Positions 35,581 through 44,078 of a stretch of DNA of 47,938 nt are shown here, piece by piece. This DNA comes from Blautia sp. (lineage in GTDB: Bacteria > Bacillota > Clostridia > Lachnospirales > Lachnospiraceae), in contig JAMPFM010000001.1 in NCBI GenBank assembly GCA_023664455.1, forward strand, positions 249,777 to 297,714. The letters are read 5' to 3'. The position numbers were made by a program, and so were the translations under genes. Below the pieces are notes generated by a model. The model made no database searches and was not told the DNA's origin. It worked only from the letters and a program-made list of their open reading frames with translations. Within the stretch, counting starts at the first letter, position 1. Each line of letters starts with the position of its first letter.

Positions 35581-36042
35581 TTACTCACCTGCTTTCTTCT
35601 TATTGGCATTTAAAATATCGTAAATCGGGAATTTTACCGGGTATGCGTCCCCTTCGACGATGACCTGCGTTGCCTTCCTGTCCGCCGCATTAATGACGAT
35701 GGGACCCTTGAGGTTTACCGTCATCTGCGTAATATCCTTGGGCACCGTCACGGTAACGAGTACCAACATTTCCGCAGAATCCAGTTTTCCTAAAGGTTTG
35801 AGCAGTTCATCCTCTACCTCCGGATTATAGTCGGGGCATACGATCAGCGGGTCGAGAACCGGCATGGCGAATGCGGGTTCCTGCAAAGACTGCAGCCAAT
35901 GCACCGCTTTCATGCCTTTTTCGGAATCGTGCAGCAGCGCGAACTCGGTCAATTCTGCAAATCCGATAATTCCCTTTGGAAATGTAATGACTTTATCATC
36001 ATCTATCGTAATCTCACCAAATACCTTCGTTGTTATCTTCAT
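35581..36042 (-). CDS. fliW: Flagellar assembly factor FliW
   Basis: A 153-residue protein that binds either flagellin or CsrA. When flagellin is exported, freed FliW sequesters CsrA and lifts repression of hag translation. Family features are ITFPKGIIGFAELTEFALLH, then SLQEPAFAMPVLDP and LKGPIVINAADRKATQVIV. Length is normal. It lies 48 bases after flgL and directly before csrA. Confidence 0.98.
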   Translation of the reverse strand: MKITTKVFGEITIDDDKVITFPKGIIGFAELTEFALLHDSEKGMKAVHWLQSLQEPAFAMPVLDPLIVCPDYNPEVEDELLKPLGKLDSAEMLVLVTVTVPKDITQMTVNLKGPIVINAADRKATQVIVEGDAYPVKFPIYDILNANKKKAGE

Positions 36043-36090
36043 AAGATTTCCCTCTCTGGAGCAAACGGCTCCTGTTGTAATATGCTCTTT

Positions 36091-38037
36091 TTAGATATAA
36101 TGCATCAGACTCGTCTGCATAATCTTGCTGGTTGCCATAAGCGCCGCTTCATAAGTAAGCTCCGAACTCTTTAACTGTACCGCCACTTCGGACACGTCCA
36201 CATCTTCATTTGCGCTCTGCAAATCCTTAAAGGTGGCTTTCTGCTCCATCAGTCTGCTGTTAATCAGCTCCAGACGGCTTCCGCGCGTACCGTTATTGGT
36301 AACGGCAACGTTCGTATCGTCGATATAGCTCTGGTATTTCGTAATCTGGTTTTCAAACCTTTTCTGCACGTTGTTCCTGATATAGGTATAGGCTTTGTTG
36401 GCAGCGTCCAGCTTTAACTCCAGATTCTTATACTCAGTGCTTTCTTCCGTATATTCCTTCATTTTCGCCTGGATATCGCTAATCTTGGCTTCAATATCCC
36501 TAAGCTGATTCAGATAAACCTCGAAATCATCGATATCTCTTTTGGCGCCATGCGTAAACACTTCATCCGCATGGGTATTCACCTGGATATTCTGGTTAAA
36601 TCCGACGTCATAATAGATATCCTGGTCCTTTTCATCGGAATTATATTCAATCACAAGATTGCGGATTCTGCCGACTTCTGTTTCTGTATCGTCCGCTACC
36701 ATTTCCGCAGCGTCCAATGCTGCAACTGCCGCTGTCCAGACTCCCGTACCGCCCGGTATGGCTGCAATAACCGCGTTGACTGCCGTAATCGCCGCCGTCA
36801 GATTCGCCGGATCAATCCCTGCCGCGCCGTTTAAGCCGTTTAATTTATCCAATGCGGCATTGGCAGCATCCAGCGCCACGCCCGTATTGCTCGCATTATT
36901 CACTGCTTTCTGCAAATCTTCCAGTACAGACTGCGCACTCGCATCTGTCTTTTCCGCCGCTTCTAACGCCAGCGCGTCTTTTTTACTCTTCTCATCGCAG
37001 CCGATACAGTGGAAATAATGCACGGGGTTGATATCGCCTTCTTCCCAGCTGCTCTTGGTATATTTCACCCTGACCTGCATATTTTCCGAAACTTTTGTGC
37101 TTTCATAGTTTGGATTCTGGTAATATTCTTCTCCGAATACGATTTCACCTGTAGACGGAATATAAGCGATGGATACCGGATCTTGTACATCGTTGCCGGC
37201 CGCGTCCTGAACTGTCCGATAACCGTTTTTCACCGCACGGTAAGCTTCCTCTGCGCTGTCAAACTGCGTCGGCGTTACTTCCTGCCCGTTGATATAAAGC
37301 TGTAAATCTGTGGAAGGCTGTGTCAGTGCCGTTACCGGATTCCCCTGCGCGTCCGTAGTCGTTTCCGTAGACGCTACCAGGTCTTTATAAGCCAGGCGGA
37401 AACGGTACAACGTCGTATTGGATACATCCCTCTCATCCGTAGCAACTGTTGCATTCGCGATATCCGCGGTATCCACTGCATCTAACCAATCCGTATAGCT
37501 GATCGTCGAAATATCTTTATAACCGAGATTTTCTTCAATCATATATGTTTTCAGATTATCCGGGTCTTTCGTGTATTCCTTGATGTCTTCCGCCGTAAAC
37601 GTAATCGGCGTATCGGTCCTGAAACCTGAGAAAATATATCGACCCGCATAGTCAACGTTGCCGCTTGAATAAAATTCTTTCGTATAGGATTTCATCTGGG
37701 TCAGCACGATGTCCAAATCCGCAGAAGTGTACGATTTCTTGGAAGAATCCGTAGCGTTTTTATAAAGCTGCGTCAAAACGTCGCCTACAGTGCTTAAAGC
37801 ATCGCCGGTAAGGGAAACCCAGCTGTCCGCATCGGGCGCATTTTTCTCATAATACTGGGTAACCGTCGTCACATTGGTACGCAGACGCAGGGCGCGGATG
37901 GCTACCACCGGGTCGTCAGAAGGACGCGTAATCTTACTCTGATTCGTCATCTGATTACTCAGCTTATCTTCCAGGATTTTGTTCTGGTTAATATTATAAA
38001 GTGAATTGTTACGCATGATTTTATTTGTCATTCTCAT
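36091..38037 (-). CDS. flgL: Flagellar hook-filament junction protein FlgL (enlarged)
   Basis: Hook-associated protein 3. The N-terminus (MRMTNKIMRNNSLYNIN, then TRPSDDPVVAIRALRLRT) and the C-terminus (EDVDVSEVAVQLKSSELTYE and the final helix) are typical. It has 648 residues, about twice the usual 300. The variable outer domain is expanded and includes an Ala-rich helical insert at about 350-455 with very biased composition (for example ALDAANAALDKLNGLNG). The insert splits a region that resumes at DQDIYYDVGFNQNIQVNTHA. An AAAGGTG site lies 11 bases before the ATG. It follows flgK2 by 29 bases in the flgM operon. Confidence 0.95.
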   Translation of the reverse strand: MRMTNKIMRNNSLYNINQNKILEDKLSNQMTNQSKITRPSDDPVVAIRALRLRTNVTTVTQYYEKNAPDADSWVSLTGDALSTVGDVLTQLYKNATDSSKKSYTSADLDIVLTQMKSYTKEFYSSGNVDYAGRYIFSGFRTDTPITFTAEDIKEYTKDPDNLKTYMIEENLGYKDISTISYTDWLDAVDTADIANATVATDERDVSNTTLYRFRLAYKDLVASTETTTDAQGNPVTALTQPSTDLQLYINGQEVTPTQFDSAEEAYRAVKNGYRTVQDAAGNDVQDPVSIAYIPSTGEIVFGEEYYQNPNYESTKVSENMQVRVKYTKSSWEEGDINPVHYFHCIGCDEKSKKDALALEAAEKTDASAQSVLEDLQKAVNNASNTGVALDAANAALDKLNGLNGAAGIDPANLTAAITAVNAVIAAIPGGTGVWTAAVAALDAAEMVADDTETEVGRIRNLVIEYNSDEKDQDIYYDVGFNQNIQVNTHADEVFTHGAKRDIDDFEVYLNQLRDIEAKISDIQAKMKEYTEESTEYKNLELKLDAANKAYTYIRNNVQKRFENQITKYQSYIDDTNVAVTNNGTRGSRLELINSRLMEQKATFKDLQSANEDVDVSEVAVQLKSSELTYEAALMATSKIMQTSLMHYI

Positions 38038-38066
38038 AGTCGTATCACACCTTTCTCTGGCTTCTT

Positions 38067-39893
38067 TTAAACGCCGGTCTGTAAAATCAGTCTGTCATAA
38101 ATTTCCGTCAGGGTCGAAATCATCTTGGACGCCAACGTATAGGAATTTTGATATTTAACAAGGCTGATGGCTTCTTCGTCTTCATCCACGCCCGAAATGG
38201 AAATCCGCTGATTGTCAATACTCGTTTCCAGACTCAGGTAAGTGCTGTAAAGCGTTTCCGCATTCTCCGCATTGAGCATGACGTCCGCTAACACACATTC
38301 CAGGAATCCGCCTGCATCCCTTCCGCGGAAACTGAACTGATTCGTATCCGACATCAGGGAAATAACTTTCTTGACTTGCTCGCACTCTTCCACGCCCTTT
38401 GTCGGGTCGAATCTGGTGCCCAGCTTGGACGGGTCTTTGTCCAGCTCCGTTGTAATCGCTACATTGCCGGCCGTCATATAATAATATCCTTTCCCGTTTC
38501 TTCTGGAATCGTTCAATTCCCCTTCCGTATACTGTCCGCCGCCGGTAGGCAAATTTCCGGTAAAAAGGATTCCCGCATCCATACTGTCATCGGTCACGCC
38601 TTCGGTGAAAATGCCGTTCAGCGCTTTGGCAAAATCACGAATCCATTCGTTCATCTGTGCCATATAATAGGGAACGCCCTGATATCTGATATCATTCCCG
38701 ATACTTGCTTCCATATACTGCTTACCGTTTACCAACGGCTGGTCGCTCTTCTGGTTATCGATTGTAAACGTATAACTGCCATCGCCGTTATAGCTCCAGT
38801 CTGTATAGTAATACAACTGATTGCCGATATTAATCACGCCGCCGGTGTCTGAGAGTTTGGACTTACTCATGCTGTTTAAGTAATCCGCCGTGGTGGAAAT
38901 ATTGACTCTCGTCGTCTCGATATTATAGTAGATTTCATGCACGGTTCCGTTGAAATATTCCCCGTTGTTACCATCGCGCATCTGAATCAGACCTTTAAGT
39001 TCCCCGGTCATCGACGCGTTATACATGCCGAAATCAATACCATTCGTCCACTTGATATCATAAAGACCGTCCATATCGGTCTGGTTTACTTTTTCTTCCG
39101 GCTCCCTTGCCACACACATTAACTGATTATAATTCTCTGAATCTACCAAAGTCTGTCCGCCGGCTATCTGCACGATACACCTGTTGCCGCCGGAAGGATT
39201 GCCCGCCTGATCATACATTGGCAGCTCCCTCACCTTGATATCCACAATACCGGACAGACGATCCAGCAAAACGTCGCGTTTGTCGCGCAGCTCGTTTGCC
39301 GTCGTTCCCGTCAGCTCAATTACGTTAATCTGCTTATTGACCGTCGCCAGTTCCTGGGCAATGGAATTGATTTCATCCACGCGCATCTTGATTTCATCAT
39401 TGACGTCTGACTGTAAATTCTGTAAATTGCCATACATCGAATTAAAATAATCGGTAAGGGTCTGCACACTGGATAAAAACTGTCTCTTGTTCGCGGTAGA
39501 ACTGCCGTTCTTGGCAATCTCCTGTAAAGAAACGGATAACTGGCCATAAATACTCTTAAAACCTGTAATCTGGTCGTCTTTCAGATAATTTTCTATCATA
39601 CGCATATAGTAGGCTTTGACATCCTGTTCGCCCAACTTCATCTCATTATCGCGGAATTTATTATCATAAAAACTGTCCCGGATACGCTCGATGGCAATCG
39701 TCTCAACACCTGCGCCCGCACACCCATATGCGGCAAAAACACGCAGCGCGTTGGCAGCTTCCGTCGTCACCGCCTGACGGCTATAGCCTTCCGTATTGGA
39801 ATTGCTGATATTATTGCCTGTCGTATTGAGCGCCGCATTGGCAGCGCGCAGTCCCGAAGACGCTATGGTTAATCCAAAAAATGTAGATGGCAT
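38067..39893 (-). CDS. flgK: Flagellar hook-associated protein FlgK, second copy
   Basis: Hook-associated protein 1, 608 residues. The N-terminal flagellar rod/hook signature is clear (FGLTIASSGLRAANAALNTT, then GNNISNSNTEGYSRQ). The typical C-terminus is present (EEAISLVKYQNSYTLASKMI, then STLTEIYDRLI). This copy matches the usual FlgK pattern more closely than its neighbour. It starts 3 bases after the upstream flgK-like gene and precedes flgL, the normal flgK-flgL order. Confidence 0.95.
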   Translation of the reverse strand: MPSTFFGLTIASSGLRAANAALNTTGNNISNSNTEGYSRQAVTTEAANALRVFAAYGCAGAGVETIAIERIRDSFYDNKFRDNEMKLGEQDVKAYYMRMIENYLKDDQITGFKSIYGQLSVSLQEIAKNGSSTANKRQFLSSVQTLTDYFNSMYGNLQNLQSDVNDEIKMRVDEINSIAQELATVNKQINVIELTGTTANELRDKRDVLLDRLSGIVDIKVRELPMYDQAGNPSGGNRCIVQIAGGQTLVDSENYNQLMCVAREPEEKVNQTDMDGLYDIKWTNGIDFGMYNASMTGELKGLIQMRDGNNGEYFNGTVHEIYYNIETTRVNISTTADYLNSMSKSKLSDTGGVINIGNQLYYYTDWSYNGDGSYTFTIDNQKSDQPLVNGKQYMEASIGNDIRYQGVPYYMAQMNEWIRDFAKALNGIFTEGVTDDSMDAGILFTGNLPTGGGQYTEGELNDSRRNGKGYYYMTAGNVAITTELDKDPSKLGTRFDPTKGVEECEQVKKVISLMSDTNQFSFRGRDAGGFLECVLADVMLNAENAETLYSTYLSLETSIDNQRISISGVDEDEEAISLVKYQNSYTLASKMISTLTEIYDRLILQTGV

Positions 39894-39896
39894 ATG

Positions 39897-41576
39897 TTAC
39901 CTCCCCAATGTTGTAATGACATGCTCTAACATCTCGCTGATAACGTTGATATAACGGCTGGAAGCATTATAAGCATTCTGATACATAATCATATTGGTCA
40001 ATTCCTCGTCTGAGGATACTCCCACGACCTGCTCCCTGGCATTGCACAGGGAATCCATCGTAAGGGTCTGGCTTTCCACGATATCGCCGAACACCGCCCC
40101 GGAATTGGCCACCTGGGATACCAGATTTTTATAATAATCTACGAAGCATACCGGAGTCTGTACATTCGGATTCAGTGTATAAATGCTTTCCGAAAATGCT
40201 GTCTTTAACTGTTCCATCGTCACATTGGCCTCCGAGCTGTCGTGCAGCCTGAAAACGAGTAACGAAGGGTTCTGGCGTAAATCCATATTGACCATCAGAT
40301 TCCCTACATGCCAGCCGCTCTCTACTACAGTGCCGTCCGGTAAAGTGTAGGTCTCGCCATCGTCGATGATTCTTTCAAACAACTGATAGGGTTTCCCATT
40401 ACTGTCCCGCAGATAAGTGGAATCTGGATAATTCGCCGTCTCCCGCTCCGCTGCTTCCTGTAAGATACTGTTGACTTTCGTCACTACCGCATTGATTAAC
40501 TGGTCAAACTCCGCCTCAATATTCATAATGATGGACTGGGAAATATTCGTATCATACCAGCCCGGTATATATTCGCCTTTGTGGTTGACATCTTTTAACT
40601 CCTGCGAAGTCGCATGATGGTCGCCCCTCGCCAAAAGAATACTTTTCAAGGAGCCAATGTCCGTATTCAAATCAGAGGAAATCGTCGCCGTCAAATCGAA
40701 GACGCTTGCGGATTTCAGACTATCCTCCGTCAGATATTTATTTCCAAACTCGTCGAAATCATAATGGGCAAACATCTCCCAATACGGTGTATAAAACCCT
40801 GTTAAGGGATCCTCATGCAAGGACATTTTATTGATAAGACCGCCTTTTACCAAATCCACGCCTTCAAACCTGACGCTGAGATAACCGCCGATATCTTCTG
40901 TGTAGGAAATAGAACCCAGCTTGCCAAGCTCATCTAAAATGTAGTTACGCTGGTCGCGTAAATCGTTGGCGTGTTCGACGCCGCCTTCCACCCTTGCTAT
41001 CTGGCGGTTTAAATCTTCCAGCATATTGGCATATGCATTTATTTTATCAACATCTTCCACCACGATTTGATTCATGTTGTCCTGATATTCGCACAGACCG
41101 TCGTAGACCGCCGCCGCTTTCGTAACGAACTCGTGGGAGCGGGTAACGAATAAATTCTGGTTTACCGCCAGCGTCGGATTTTTACTCAGCTCTTCCACTG
41201 CGGTCCAGAGATTGGTAATTGCCTCGGAAAACTCATGTCCTTCGTAGGACTCGCCGAGGATTCCTTCTATCTCTTCCATCGCATTGGAAGAAATCTCGTA
41301 AAAAGCGCTTCTGCCCGATTCACGACGATAATTTTTGTCCAGAAAATAATCTCTTACTTGTCTTGTTTGGGAATATACGACACCAAGTCCCAGCTGCTGC
41401 CAGCTGGTTCTCTGACTTTTAGAAACGGTAATATAGCCGCGCGCCGCCTGCGCCACCTGCTGTCTTGTATAACCGATGGTGTCTAAGTTAGACATATTGT
41501 GCGCTGTAGTATTCAACGCATTATTTGAAGTTTGTAATCCTGATACGCCCAGATAAAGGCTGCCCATTAATGACAT
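39897..41576 (-). CDS. Flagellar hook-associated protein FlgK-like, first copy
   Basis: A 559-residue FlgK paralogue. The N-terminus (LYLGVSGLQTSNNALNTTAH, then NMSNLDTIGYTRQQV) and the C-terminus (EELTNMIMYQNAYNASSRYI, then NVISEMLEHVI) carry the rod/hook/HAP signatures. The middle differs strongly from the second copy. The stop lies 3 bases before the next start. It may share or replace the FlgK junction role, or form an extra ring at the hook-filament junction. Two FlgK paralogues in tandem occur in some motile Clostridia. Confidence 0.93.
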   Translation of the reverse strand: MSLMGSLYLGVSGLQTSNNALNTTAHNMSNLDTIGYTRQQVAQAARGYITVSKSQRTSWQQLGLGVVYSQTRQVRDYFLDKNYRRESGRSAFYEISSNAMEEIEGILGESYEGHEFSEAITNLWTAVEELSKNPTLAVNQNLFVTRSHEFVTKAAAVYDGLCEYQDNMNQIVVEDVDKINAYANMLEDLNRQIARVEGGVEHANDLRDQRNYILDELGKLGSISYTEDIGGYLSVRFEGVDLVKGGLINKMSLHEDPLTGFYTPYWEMFAHYDFDEFGNKYLTEDSLKSASVFDLTATISSDLNTDIGSLKSILLARGDHHATSQELKDVNHKGEYIPGWYDTNISQSIIMNIEAEFDQLINAVVTKVNSILQEAAERETANYPDSTYLRDSNGKPYQLFERIIDDGETYTLPDGTVVESGWHVGNLMVNMDLRQNPSLLVFRLHDSSEANVTMEQLKTAFSESIYTLNPNVQTPVCFVDYYKNLVSQVANSGAVFGDIVESQTLTMDSLCNAREQVVGVSSDEELTNMIMYQNAYNASSRYINVISEMLEHVITTLGR

Positions 41577-41613
41577 AGCATTACCATCCTTAACTTAACA
41601 ATTCGATTCATCC

Positions 41614-42132
41614 CTACTGTTTTGCATCAAATGCCTTGTGGTTCATCCCGATGACGTCGCCGGTGTTATAAGCCCCTTTGTTGTAATTGGCTGTCTCCGG
41701 CGCCGCTTTCATGGACTGGAGCATGTTCATATTGAACTGTACCATTTCCAGCGCGCTCTGAATCAATTCCCGGTTCTGCTCATTGACCCTTGCGACGTTT
41801 TTCACAACTGCACGCAGCGCATCAAAAGCTGCCGCCAGTTTCTGCTGTTCTTCCGGTCTCGCCCCAAGCATTTTAATTAAATCTGTAATTTTCAGTGTTG
41901 TAACATCCTTGTTAAGTACGTTTGCTATATCATGTACAGTCTCATTCCGCATATTATCTAAATGATTGATTCTGCTTACGATAAGCTGTTCCTCATCCGT
42001 GATTTTTGCTAATTGTTCCAGATCTTCCGACACAATGACCGGTGTTTTCTGCATGGATAAATCTAATAAATTCTCATATTCAGCGCTTTCTTTTCCTAAA
42101 ACATCGATTAAATCTTCCATCAAACTTGCCAC
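41614..42132 (-). CDS. flgN: Flagellar export chaperone FlgN
   Basis: A 172-residue, mostly helical protein of the FlgN family, the chaperone for FlgK and FlgL, placed directly upstream of the flgK genes. Matching features are the coiled-coil N-terminal half (LIDVLGKESAEYENLLDLSM) and the C-terminal RVNEQNRELIQSALEMVQFN that binds the hook-associated proteins. It starts with GTG at 42132, with GAGGT six bases upstream. It follows flgM by 25 bases. Confidence 0.9.
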   Translation of the reverse strand: MASLMEDLIDVLGKESAEYENLLDLSMQKTPVIVSEDLEQLAKITDEEQLIVSRINHLDNMRNETVHDIANVLNKDVTTLKITDLIKMLGARPEEQQKLAAAFDALRAVVKNVARVNEQNRELIQSALEMVQFNMNMLQSMKAAPETANYNKGAYNTGDVIGMNHKAFDAKQ

Positions 42133-42157
42133 GCCAGAACCTCACTTTTCATTGTGC

Positions 42158-42439
42158 CTACAGACTGGAAATTTCATCGTACTTCTGCAACAGTTTTTCT
42201 GCAAAACTTTCGCCGCTCACATGATAGGTACCGTTCGCAATACCTGCCTTGAGAGGAGCGATTACGTCTTCCCTGATATCACTGCCCGCATCTACCGCTG
42301 CCTTAGCGGTCTGGAAATCTTTGCCGATGCTGGAAATCTGTATTTTATCAGAAACGCTTATACTTTGCGCAATAGGTTTCTTCACAGCCTTTTTCGTATT
42401 GTATAACTGCTGGGTCTGAGTATACGCTTCAATACGCAT
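42158..42439 (-). CDS. flgM: Anti-sigma-D factor FlgM
   Basis: A 93-residue negative regulator that binds the flagellar sigma factor until the hook is complete. The sigma-binding C-terminal half is recognisable: SVSDKIQISSIGKDFQTAKA, then DIREDVIAPLKAGIANGTYH. The start at ATG 42439 (MRIEAYTQ) is set by the strong AAGGAGG just before it; an upstream frame to 42478 would include the ribosome binding site. First gene of the flgM-csrA operon, which has overlapping sigma-D and sigma-A promoters. Confidence 0.94.
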   Translation of the reverse strand: MRIEAYTQTQQLYNTKKAVKKPIAQSISVSDKIQISSIGKDFQTAKAAVDAGSDIREDVIAPLKAGIANGTYHVSGESFAEKLLQKYDEISSL

Positions 42440-42481
42440 CGTAACTCCTCCTTCCTGTCCATTCACATATTTTATCAACTG

Positions 42482-42517
42482 TTATTAATTGTATCGGATA
42501 ATTTTGTCAAGACTTTA
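42482..42517 (-). promoter_or_regulatory. Overlapping sigma-D and sigma-A promoters of the flgM operon
   Basis: Sigma-D on the minus strand: TAAA (42514-42517), 16-base spacer, CCGATAC (42491-42497). A sigma-A type TTGACA (42505-42510) lies inside the same stretch, 17 bases before TAATAA (42482-42487). The two polymerases would compete for the same DNA; a low sigma-A level could supply FlgM before sigma-D is active. Confidence 0.8.
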
Positions 42518-42569
42518 GAGGTTGGTTTATTTTTTTCATGACAAAATCATAGCCTGGCAAAATTCCTGC

Positions 42570-43385
42570 CTAATCAGCAAGATAGGGCGCCGCCATACGG
42601 CACAGTTTGCCGCAGGTTTTCTCGCTCCAGGAATAATTCATCATATATCTGCCGTCAAATGTCGTCTCTTCGATACTTTTGCCATCCAGTATCTCAAAAT
42701 AATCGCAGGACACTTCCCGCCTGTTCACATAGCACTTCCCCCTGCTGTTCTGAAAGACGTCTTCCAGACCGTATCGTCTGAAGATATTCTTCAGATACCC
42801 CACCGCTTTCCGATAGAGACATTTGACCTTATCATCATAGTCCCTTCCTTCCCACAGCAAATCAATGGCATCCTGCATCGTCACATCGCCGCCCTCCCTA
42901 TCGATGCAGATTGCAAAAAGCTCTTTCGCCTTCCGGTTGGTAAACTCAATCAGCTCCCCGTCTATGAAAATATCGAACTCATCAAAGGTACGCACCATAA
43001 TTCTTTTATCGGACTTATAGGATAAAAGCTTTACCTTAGTTAGCGCTTCAATTACATCTCGCCGATTATAAGGTTTCGTCAGATATCCATCCGCCTTGAC
43101 GCCCAGAATCGCTTCTTTTACATAATCCTCATAGCCGGTAACATATATGACAATCGTGTCAGGATTGGTTTTCTTTAATTCTTTGCCCAAATCAATTCCA
43201 TCCATACCTGGCATCCTGACATCTAACAGCGCGCACCTGATCGGATGGTTCTTAGCGTATGCAAGCGCTTCTTCCGCATTATCAAACTTCCCAGCCACCT
43301 CGATATCCAGATTCGTGCATTCCATTTCAAACTGCTCCATGCTCCACAGCTCATCGTCTACCAGAATCACCTTTAACTGCGCCAT
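42570..43385 (-). CDS. Response regulator with winged-helix output domain
   Basis: A 271-residue regulator. The receiver domain (1-115) has the acidic pair D10/D11, phospho-acceptor D55 (CALLDVRMPGMDG), T83 and K104 (YLTKPY). The C-terminal part (about 125-230) resembles an OmpR-like or SARP-type winged helix: FDIFIDGELIEFTNRKAKEL then AIDLLWEGRDYDDKVKCLYR and a final YVNRREVSCDYFEIL. The layout is known in Lachnospiraceae regulators, but target genes are unknown. It is last of three genes, with the two kinases upstream by 21 bases. The flgM promoter follows its stop closely. Confidence 0.9.
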   Translation of the reverse strand: MAQLKVILVDDELWSMEQFEMECTNLDIEVAGKFDNAEEALAYAKNHPIRCALLDVRMPGMDGIDLGKELKKTNPDTIVIYVTGYEDYVKEAILGVKADGYLTKPYNRRDVIEALTKVKLLSYKSDKRIMVRTFDEFDIFIDGELIEFTNRKAKELFAICIDREGGDVTMQDAIDLLWEGRDYDDKVKCLYRKAVGYLKNIFRRYGLEDVFQNSRGKCYVNRREVSCDYFEILDGKSIEETTFDGRYMMNYSWSEKTCGKLCRMAAPYLAD

Positions 43386-43406
43386 GCATTTCCCCCTTTC
43401 ATCCTA

Positions 43407-44078
43407 TTAGTTTTTACCCAGACTTTTCGGAATATGCAATGTGACAACCGTGCCATAATCTATGACGCTCTGGATTTCCACATTGCCGCCCGTCATATAC
43501 GCTATCTGGCATCTCACTCTTTGTAATCCGCCCCTTTCAAAATCATCTTCCCACTGCGGGACGACATCGTTTTCGATATACTTTTCCATATCTTTGTCCA
43601 TTTCAAATCCGATTCCGTCATCCTCTACCTGAACGATATATTCCGTAGCAGTCTGGCAGCTTCTAATCTGTACAATTCCTTTTCTTTTTCCTTTCTTTAA
43701 TCCGTGCATCACCGCATTTTCCACCAGCGGCTGGATTGACATGGGCGGCAGCATAAATTCTGCTTCTTCCCAATCCATATGTATCGTGATATTGTTTCCG
43801 AACCTGATTTTAATTAAATTGATATAAGAAGTAATGTTGGATATTTCTTCCCGGATGGAAATATTTTCCATATGGGTCAGGGATTGGAACACTGCCCTGA
43901 GATGCTTAGAAAAATCATAGATTAAATCGTATGCTATATCTGAATCATTCTTTGTTTCGATGCGAATCGCAGCCAAGGTATTAAAAACAAAGTGAGGATT
44001 TATACGGCGGACAACGCGCTGCCTCTCTTCCAGCCTGGCGTCACCGTATCCGCTTCCCGTGCGAATGCCTTTTCTCAC
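43407..44078 (-). CDS. Sensorless LytS-type histidine kinase
   Basis: A 223-residue kinase core only. The histidine kinase motif is RRINPHFVFNTLAAIRIET (H29), followed by SIQPLVENAVMHGLKKG (N box) and VEDDGIGFEM (G box), then a C-terminal FERGGLQRVRCQIAYMTGG. It has no membrane helices or sensor domain. Its GTG start overlaps the stop of the hybrid kinase (GTGA) and lies directly against the GGAG, with no normal spacing, so translation is probably coupled. It may phosphorylate the response regulator downstream, or take its signal from the hybrid kinase. Confidence 0.88.
   Translation of the reverse strand: MRKGIRTGSGYGDARLEERQRVVRRINPHFVFNTLAAIRIETKNDSDIAYDLIYDFSKHLRAVFQSLTHMENISIREEISNITSYINLIKIRFGNNITIHMDWEEAEFMLPPMSIQPLVENAVMHGLKKGKRKGIVQIRSCQTATEYIVQVEDDGIGFEMDKDMEKYIENDVVPQWEDDFERGGLQRVRCQIAYMTGGNVEIQSVIDYGTVVTLHIPKSLGKN

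Noticed and set aside
42522-43025. Plus-strand 167-residue frame opposite the response regulator
   Set aside because: Shadow frame; the minus-strand reading has clear receiver-domain residues.
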